Below are positions 57,792 to 64,000 of a stretch of DNA of 64,000 bases, piece by piece. A program made the translations under genes and the position numbers. The DNA is from Flabesymbios commensalis (lineage: Eukaryota > Annelida > Polychaeta > Terebellida > Flabelligeridae). The stretch is taken from contig OZ024914.1 of the NCBI GenBank assembly GCA_964017125.1, positions 21,820,282 to 21,884,281 on the forward strand, given 5' to 3'. Under the pieces are notes generated by a model that saw only the letters and a list, made by a program, of their open reading frames with translations, was not told the origin of the DNA and did no database searches. Within the stretch, counting starts at the first letter, position 1. Each line of letters begins with the position of its first letter.

Positions 57792-58062
57792 AATGAATGA
57801 ATGAATGAATGAATGAATGAATGAATGAATGAATGAATGAATGAATGAATGAATGAACGAACGAACGAACGAATGAATGAATGAATGAATGAGTGAATGA
57901 ATGAATGAATGAATGAATGAATGAATGAATGAATGAATGAATAAGGTATTAAGCCACATTTGTGAACATAGATAGGCTAAACTAGGTTATGAGAGCATCC
58001 TGACGATGGTGCGAAGAATGAGATGACACTGCCCTCTATGCACAGGATTCTAAATCCCAGCA
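57792..58062 (-). mobile_element. SINE remnant whose tail has grown into a GAAT microsatellite
   Basis: 57792-57942 is a GAAT repeat with a short GAAC patch. Directly after it come minus-strand SINE tail and second-module blocks (AGGCTAAACTAGGTTATGAG, GATGACACTGCCCTCTATGC, CAGGATTCTAAATCCCAGC). The SINE tail is CATT-rich, so the microsatellite most likely arose from it. Confidence 0.75.
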
Positions 58063-58771
58063 TGCTATCCCAAATAAACCATAGGCTTACTCGCAATTTA
58101 GACCTATGACCTGTTAACGTGTCTAGTTTCTACAAATGCGGGTATCTCACACTGATTCTAACACATATTGCACCAAAGCTTGAATTAGCTGATTTTAAAT
58201 CGACATTGCATGCATGTTACCACAAAGCTGAACGGAGTGGGCCACGGTGAAGTAATTCAAAAACGTAGACCAAGCGCTGTAGGTCACTTTGTTTTGCATA
58301 CATTCATTAAACCACACTCCCCTGATATAATTAACCTTAGTGACGACAAAAAGCGATGCAGTAGACACGCATAACCGTATTCAATAATGAACAGCCTTTG
58401 TCTTTCATAAGATATACATCGTTTTTTAATGGCACCGGTTATCTGAAATTGACCAGCTTTTGGGAAAGACGGGTGTTGCCCGCTTCCAAACGAGGCAGCC
58501 AACCTGTGGCAAATTCCCGACAGATCCCGCACAGATTTATTACACGGTTGCCGTATTTTTCCAGTAATCTGCCTTTATTAGTTTGGGTGCTTCTGTGTGA
58601 GTCTCCAACACAGAAAGTGCAAAACCATACGTCTTTTCTGGTTGTGTCGACCCCAGGCGCTCTCATACAATGTGTCTTGAGTTAACTCCATGCTGACTAC
58701 ATCTCGCGGAGAGATATGTAATGTGTGTGGTAACCACAAGACGTTGGCTAAAGTGCGGAAATATATTTATA

Positions 58772-58862
58772 TAAAAACGGTTTCTTAAATTCGAAATCAT
58801 CGTAAATGTCCTAGTTAGCAGAATCTAACGGCAAATGTTGGTCCCCGCGCTCAAATGGTTAA
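58772..58862 (+). mobile_element. TTAA-type MITE, internally deleted
   Basis: AAATCATCGTAAATGTCCTA is joined directly to AGAATCTAACGGCAAATGTT and GGTCCCCGCGCTCAAATGG. It corresponds to 37932-38130 in copy B. Confidence 0.55.
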
Positions 58863-59625
58863 TCTTTCCATCCGTTCATTTATTCAGTGTAATTTCTTTT
58901 TACATTTAGACATAGGTGTCGATCATGCCTTTAACATCCTTATTCTTTAATAAACATGAGGTGTAAATGTGTTCATAAGTGGGCCTATGTTTGATAAATT
59001 TCTCGGTATTGCATTGTTTATGTATGTTATTAGTCGAGCATACAATGCCCAGTCGGATATTTCCCACATGTTCTCTTACAATGTATCCCTACTTGACTCC
59101 TTTCCAGCTCTTCTCGCTCCCACACCTTCCCTGTCCAGACCTCCTGGGCTCCATAATAATCACTACCGGCAAGGATACATACTCCTTATTGGCACCAAGT
59201 CTACATTCTCAATCCCAATGGAAATCTGACCTATTAGCTCGACTAAATGAGACGAGGCGTAAATATATATATATAATCTATCACTTATATAAACGAAACA
59301 ATAATTAAAAATCTGACAGGTTAAGTGATTTTCTCTCAGCTTTTCTGTAAAATATACAAATTATTAGTCCCTTTTTCATTAGGCTACATAGACATTTATA
59401 TGAACGCTTTTCTATCGATTAATCTATAACATACGTAAATACACTGTATGAGTTTCTGTGCTTGTTTCTCGGAGTGGGAGACTTGAACAATACAAATGGG
59501 TTCGTTACACTAGATCAAATCATATAAAATATGAATTTATAGACGTTTCTGTGCGGGATCAAATCATATATTTCAATCTTCACTTGATATTATGCATCGA
59601 AAAAAAGTACAAGAATAGGTGGTCT

Positions 59626-59771
59626 GAGGCTGAGCACGCTACAACTTGGTCACGGAGGCTCGCCATAATATTAAATCGTTGCGATTTAACGAGGAAAAAA
59701 ACATTTGTTTCTTTGAACCCTGAATGACACGCGATCTCCGACTTTCCAAGTAAGCAACTTTAACCCCTCCA
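59626..59771 (-). mobile_element. degenerate SINE fragment, duplicate of 39210-39356
   Basis: It has the same flanks and nearly the same bases as in copy B, so it was present before the B/C duplication. Confidence 0.6.
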
Positions 59772-60054
59772 CCATTACAAGTGCTCCGGTTTGAATAGAT
59801 TATAGATGTTATTGACGAAGAAATGTTCAGAAAATATTTTAAATAGTGATTGTATCTTTGTAAGGTGTAGGCCTATCCCACAATGCTTTCAAATCAGATT
59901 TATATCTGATACACACGCAGAAATATTTCTGGATCGATGACGTTAGCTTGGATTTCTTCACTTGGGGTTGCTTTAAAAGCTGAGTGTGTTTAGCTATTTC
60001 ATCTGAAATGAATAGTTGAATCGTGTCGTCGAACAGGTCAGCAATTCCACGCTT

Positions 60055-62842
60055 TAGTCAGGGCCCATTTTTGAAATTTCTGACTTGCTAAGGCATTTTT
60101 TAGTAGAATTTGCCATGCAGTTGTTTTTACACAATTTGGGTACGCTGATTCCAAATCTGCCCCACGCTAAGCTCCGTTGAGCCTTTTTCCTACGCAAAAT
60201 TCAAAAACAAAATTGCCGCGAAAAGTTGTGAGAATATCACAACTGTACATCACAGCTTGGCTCACAATGAACACAAAACATCATTCCGGTGTCTAACATA
60301 ACATTTTTGGGGTCCGGGAATTGAGTTTTGATGTTTCCGAAGGTCATATAACTCCAATTGTTTTTAAACAGTGGCCGCTAGATGGTAAAATCCAAAATGG
60401 CTGCCACTGCAACGTAATGTGCATTAACTTTGCTTCCAAATAATGTAGAAATGTGTTTTTGGTGTCTACATATAGGTTTCTCACACCTAGGAAACCAATT
60501 CAGATCCGCGATAACATATATTATCAATATTTCACAAAGTTATGGGGAACAAAACATATGTTGCGCCAGAAAAGTAGTCCAGTGTAATAATTTATTTAAA
60601 GCCATTTTTTCACATTCAGAAGTCGAGCGAAATCAACCTAAGAGGCATTTTGTAAGAATGTTTAGATTGATGAAAAAAATATTTTATGATCGTTGATCTC
60701 TGCCCGGCACTAGATAACCTGTCGCTCACCATATATTCGCTCTGGGCATACTAGGTTTGAGCAAAACATGAAGTTGGTCCATCAAGCTCGTCTGCATAGC
60801 CATGACAATGATGACACGCATACATATTCCGTTCTGTTAGTATAATCCACATTTTATATTGTGCAGATCAAAACGTGCACATGAATAATATATTTCTCAA
60901 TCGGATTGACAATTGACATAATAGAATTATCTTCGGTTTTATATTTTGGGCCAGAAAAAAGACCATAGAATAGCCAGGTAACATAGTTATCAGACAGATA
61001 TAAATGAAAGAATAACGTCACAGACTCAGAGATCAACACAAACATGTAATGTACACATTATATATCTACCCCTCTAACTTAAAGAGACTGGCCCAGGCTA
61101 AAATCATAAAAAAATCGGTTTTTATTTTGACTTCTTAATATGACCATATGATGTAAGCATGTCCATAGATTAGAACTGCAAAAGTTTTAAAAAAAAATTC
61201 TGATGCGCATTCACCAGTTAGACTAGCTATAGATACGAAATTCCCGTATTTCTAATTTTTGACATAGTTGTCAATAATTAGAAATCAGGAATTTCGTCTC
61301 CATATCTAGCCTAACTGGTGAATGAGCAGCAAAAATAATTTTGAAACTTTTGCAGTTCTAGTTGATGGACATGTTTACATCATATGGTCATATTAAGAAG
61401 CCAAAATAAAATCACAGATTTTTTATGATTTTAGCCTGGGCCAGTCCCTTTAAAACAAAGATGTGATACCCTAGCAAATGAGCATTACCCTAGGAAATTA
61501 TATTTGTGGATAGCTCCATCTTCACTGCTCTGTTTGGATTTCGGGCGTCCTCAACCATTAATGTCATATGCTCAGAACATATATATGTCAACTTCTGCAC
61601 TAAATTACATATTTTTATATCTGTAACTGTATGTTATCATTGTTATTGACAGTGCCATCATCTATCTCACCCTTGTTTTTAAGTTAGAGGAGTAGATATA
61701 TGTGTACATTACATGTTTGTGTGGATCTCTGAGTCATTCATTTATATCTGTCTGAAAACTGTGTATTCACCGCATTACCTGGCTATTGTACGGTATCTTT
61801 TCTGGCCAAAAATATAAAACCGAAGATGATTATATTATGTAAATTGGCAATCCGATTAAGATACAGATTCTTTATGAGATGTGCACGTTTTGACCAGCAC
61901 AATATATAAAGTAGATTATACTAACAGAACGGAACATGTATGCGTGTCATCAATGTCATGGTTATGCAGACCACCTTGACCACTTCATGTTTTTCTCAAA
62001 CCTAGCTTGTATGACTTGGCCCAAGGGTGCCACCCGTGTCCAATGGGCATTTAAATTTAGATTACCCTAATTGATTTATTCTCTACTGTAAAAAGCACGA
62101 TACAGGTGGATATCACATAGGCCACAAGCCAATAGGCCTAGAGGGGATATATGGTGAGCGAGCGTTATCTATTGCCGGGCAGTGATCAACAATCATAAAA
62201 TATTTTTGTCAGTAATCTAAACATTCTTACAAAATGCCTCTTGCGTTGGTTTCCCTCGGCTTCTGAAGGTGAAAAAATGGCTTTTACAGAAATTATTACA
62301 CTGGACTACAATGTATTTCTGGCGCAACATTTGTTTTGTTCCCCATAACTTTGTGAAATATTGATAATAGATGTCATCGCGGCTCTGAATTGGTCTCCTT
62401 GGTGTGAGAAACCTATATGTAGATACCAAAAACACATGTCTACGTTATTTAGAAGCACAGTTAAAGCACATTACGTTGCAGTGGCGGCCATTTTGGATTT
62501 TTCCCTCTAGCGGCCACTGTTTAATAATAATGGTAGCTATATGACCTTCGGAAACATCATAACCGAATTCCCTGACCCCAAAAATGTTATTTGAGACACC
62601 ATCATGATTTTTTGTGTTCATTGTGAGCCACGCTGTGATGTACAACTGTGACATTTTCACAAATTTTAGCGGTCATTTTGTTTTTGAATTTTGAATAGGA
62701 AAAAGACAGAATAGAGCTTGGCATGGAGCAGATTGGGAATCAGCATATCCGAATTGTGTAAAAACAACTGCATGACAAATTCTACTAAAAAATGCCTTAC
62801 AAACTTAAAGAATGCACTTTTTTGAAAAATGGGCCCTGACTA
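60055..62842. mobile_element. Academ-like DNA transposon in copy C
   Basis: It has the same TAGTCAGGGCCC ends, the same flanks and the same CTT duplication (60052-60054 and 62843-62845) as the copy B element, so the two are one insertion later duplicated. The middle (61455-61750) keeps original sequence also found at 11345-11560 in the nested element, which copy B has lost. No coding remnant is seen. Confidence 0.82.
61083..61449. mobile_element. AGGGACTGGCC-type palindromic MITE, complete
   Basis: TTAA flanks both ends (61079-61082 and 61450-61453). The ends are AGAGACTGGCCC and GGGCCAGTCCCT. It lies inside the Academ-like element. Confidence 0.88.
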
Positions 62843-64000
62843 CTTGCATATCTTAGGAATACATTAGCCGTATTAGAGATGTGACCTCACTGAACACTTG
62901 GACCTCGTGAGCGATGTTCCAGCAGTAACGATTTCTAAGTTTGTGTTGCAGTGTCGACGCCTAGCGAATACCAGCGACGGGACTTCAGATAACAGATTCA
63001 GGACGACAGTTTCTCGGAAGCGGCATCTTGTTTAGTTCTGCGTGGACTTTTTTATATTCTGCTGTCTGCCTCGGTCAGTCAGTACATCGGGTGCAAATAG
63101 TGCTGATAAAATGGTTGTTTACAGCTCCGTGTTGACAGAATCTGCCTGTTTATCGTCCAGCATTCATGAGCTGGATTCCCGGCCGAGCAAAGCGTCTTAA
63201 CCCATCGAACAGTGAATAATTCATTTTTTTCTGTATGAAAGAGATGTGTTATTTTATTCTGTTTTTGGCATTGTCAGGTCGCCTGTGTATGTTCATTGTT
63301 ATGTGAAGACGTTCAGTCTTACGAGGCAATAATACACTTATCTCATAAAAAAAACTATAAAATCGCTTCCAGATTATGATATATACTATGTTTTATTCGT
63401 TATTTTCGCTAACAACTAAATGGAATTTGCAGTTTTTTTGTGACACATTTTCTTTTTTGAATAGATAAATGAACAATATGCTGGATCATGTACCTTTACA
63501 TAACATTGAATGTTGTTCCTCGAACCTTGGAGCGAATAAATGTATGATTAAACTATGACTATGCTTCGAAGTAGCTTGTACATGTAGCTCCAAAACAACT
63601 ATGCAATGGCACGTCAGTTTTTAGAGAGGGTTATGTGGGGATACCATGACAGATCCGTAAACACAAAGAGGCGTACTACGATATCAACGCATCTGGAAAG
63701 AGGTCAGGACTGATGTTGCTGAAAATCTGGCGTTAACAGTATATGAACAGACACATCCACAGTGGTCAAAGATCCCGACAAATTGACCGGTAAGCATTCA
63801 GCATCGTCCAATATCTGACCAGTCGTAATCAATAGCGGTTCCGTATCCGTCACTATCTATATCAATCTGCCTAAAGTCAATACACAGATATGTATGTCTA
63901 GACGATATAAAATTAAATTGTCTGTTTTCGAACTACTTTTAATAAAATTAACTAAAATGTTAGCATTGTGATAGTCGAGTGTTTTTATCATGAGCATACA

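Larger units (their letters stand above)
55216..64000 (+). repeat. low-copy repeat, copy C (continues past the window)
   Basis: It follows copy B in order: GTGATTGTTCTATGCATT, TTTG microsatellite, CAAACGAGGCAGCCAACCTG (58487), CGAGCATACAATGCCCAG (59035), Academ-like insertion and TCGGTCAGTCAGTACATCGG (63071). Extra material relative to B includes the 1.53-kb insertion 56054-57586 and the SINE/microsatellite at 57.8-58.1 kb. From about 59397 to the end of the window it is nearly identical to B. Confidence 0.82.

Noticed and set aside
1-64000. LTR retroelements or other virus-derived sequence
   Set aside because: No paired direct long terminal repeats, primer-binding site or protease, reverse-transcriptase or capsid-like frames were noticed on either strand.

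Overview
The window is AT-rich animal DNA with no convincing protein-coding host gene. No open frame longer than about 130 codons exists outside simple repeats. The longest forward frames are translations of a TTTG microsatellite, and others are translations of a SINE. There are no bacterial-style operons and no rRNA or true tRNA genes. tRNA-headed SINEs, many palindromic MITEs, long-inverted-repeat DNA transposons, tetranucleotide microsatellites and a frequent TAGGCCTA octamer all suggest a marine invertebrate, plausibly a mollusc. That assignment is an inference and is weakly held.

Layout. 1-7.4 kb: unique-looking sequence with small tandem repeats, palindromic repeats and a young dimeric tRNA-SINE (5355-5670). 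7.4-17.0 kb: a nested transposon complex. An old element with inverted arms of about 1.7 kb (7413-16971) carries a second element inserted in it (9161-12629). The second element has 3-bp target duplications and a decayed minus-strand gene with an XPG/FEN-like nuclease signature, which suggests the Academ superfamily. 17.0-19.7 kb: palindromic MITEs, one containing a perfect 66-bp palindrome. 24.9-26.7 kb: a tandem duplication. 27.8-32.0 kb: a 4.26-kb element with CACACTG ends, a 5-bp target duplication and mirror-symmetric subterminal motifs, hosting a hAT-like MITE and a young SINE. 32.4-32.8 kb: a decayed C-terminal Cys-rich coding fragment that may come from the same protein family as the nuclease remnant. 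46.9-53.9 kb: a large inverted-repeat element ending in arrays of a TATAATGTAACC motif, with a second inverted-repeat element (49048-52859) inside.

A low-copy repeat appears three times: copy A (19.7-23.9 kb), copy B (36.5-45.6 kb) and copy C (55.2-64.0 kb, running off the window). B and C share a TTTG microsatellite, the same Academ-like insertion with the same CTT target duplication, and a MITE inside it. Differences between B and C give empty sites. These prove a TTAA target for one MITE and delimit a 1.53-kb insertion (56054-57586) that carries eleven copies of a CGTTATGGAGAGAC-like motif.

The most interesting signals are that motif-array element, the paired TATAATGTAACC termini, the CACACTG-ended element, and an AAAATGGCCGCC (YY1-like) motif that recurs in the subterminal repeats of several otherwise unrelated transposons. 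All percentages and boundaries are judged by eye.
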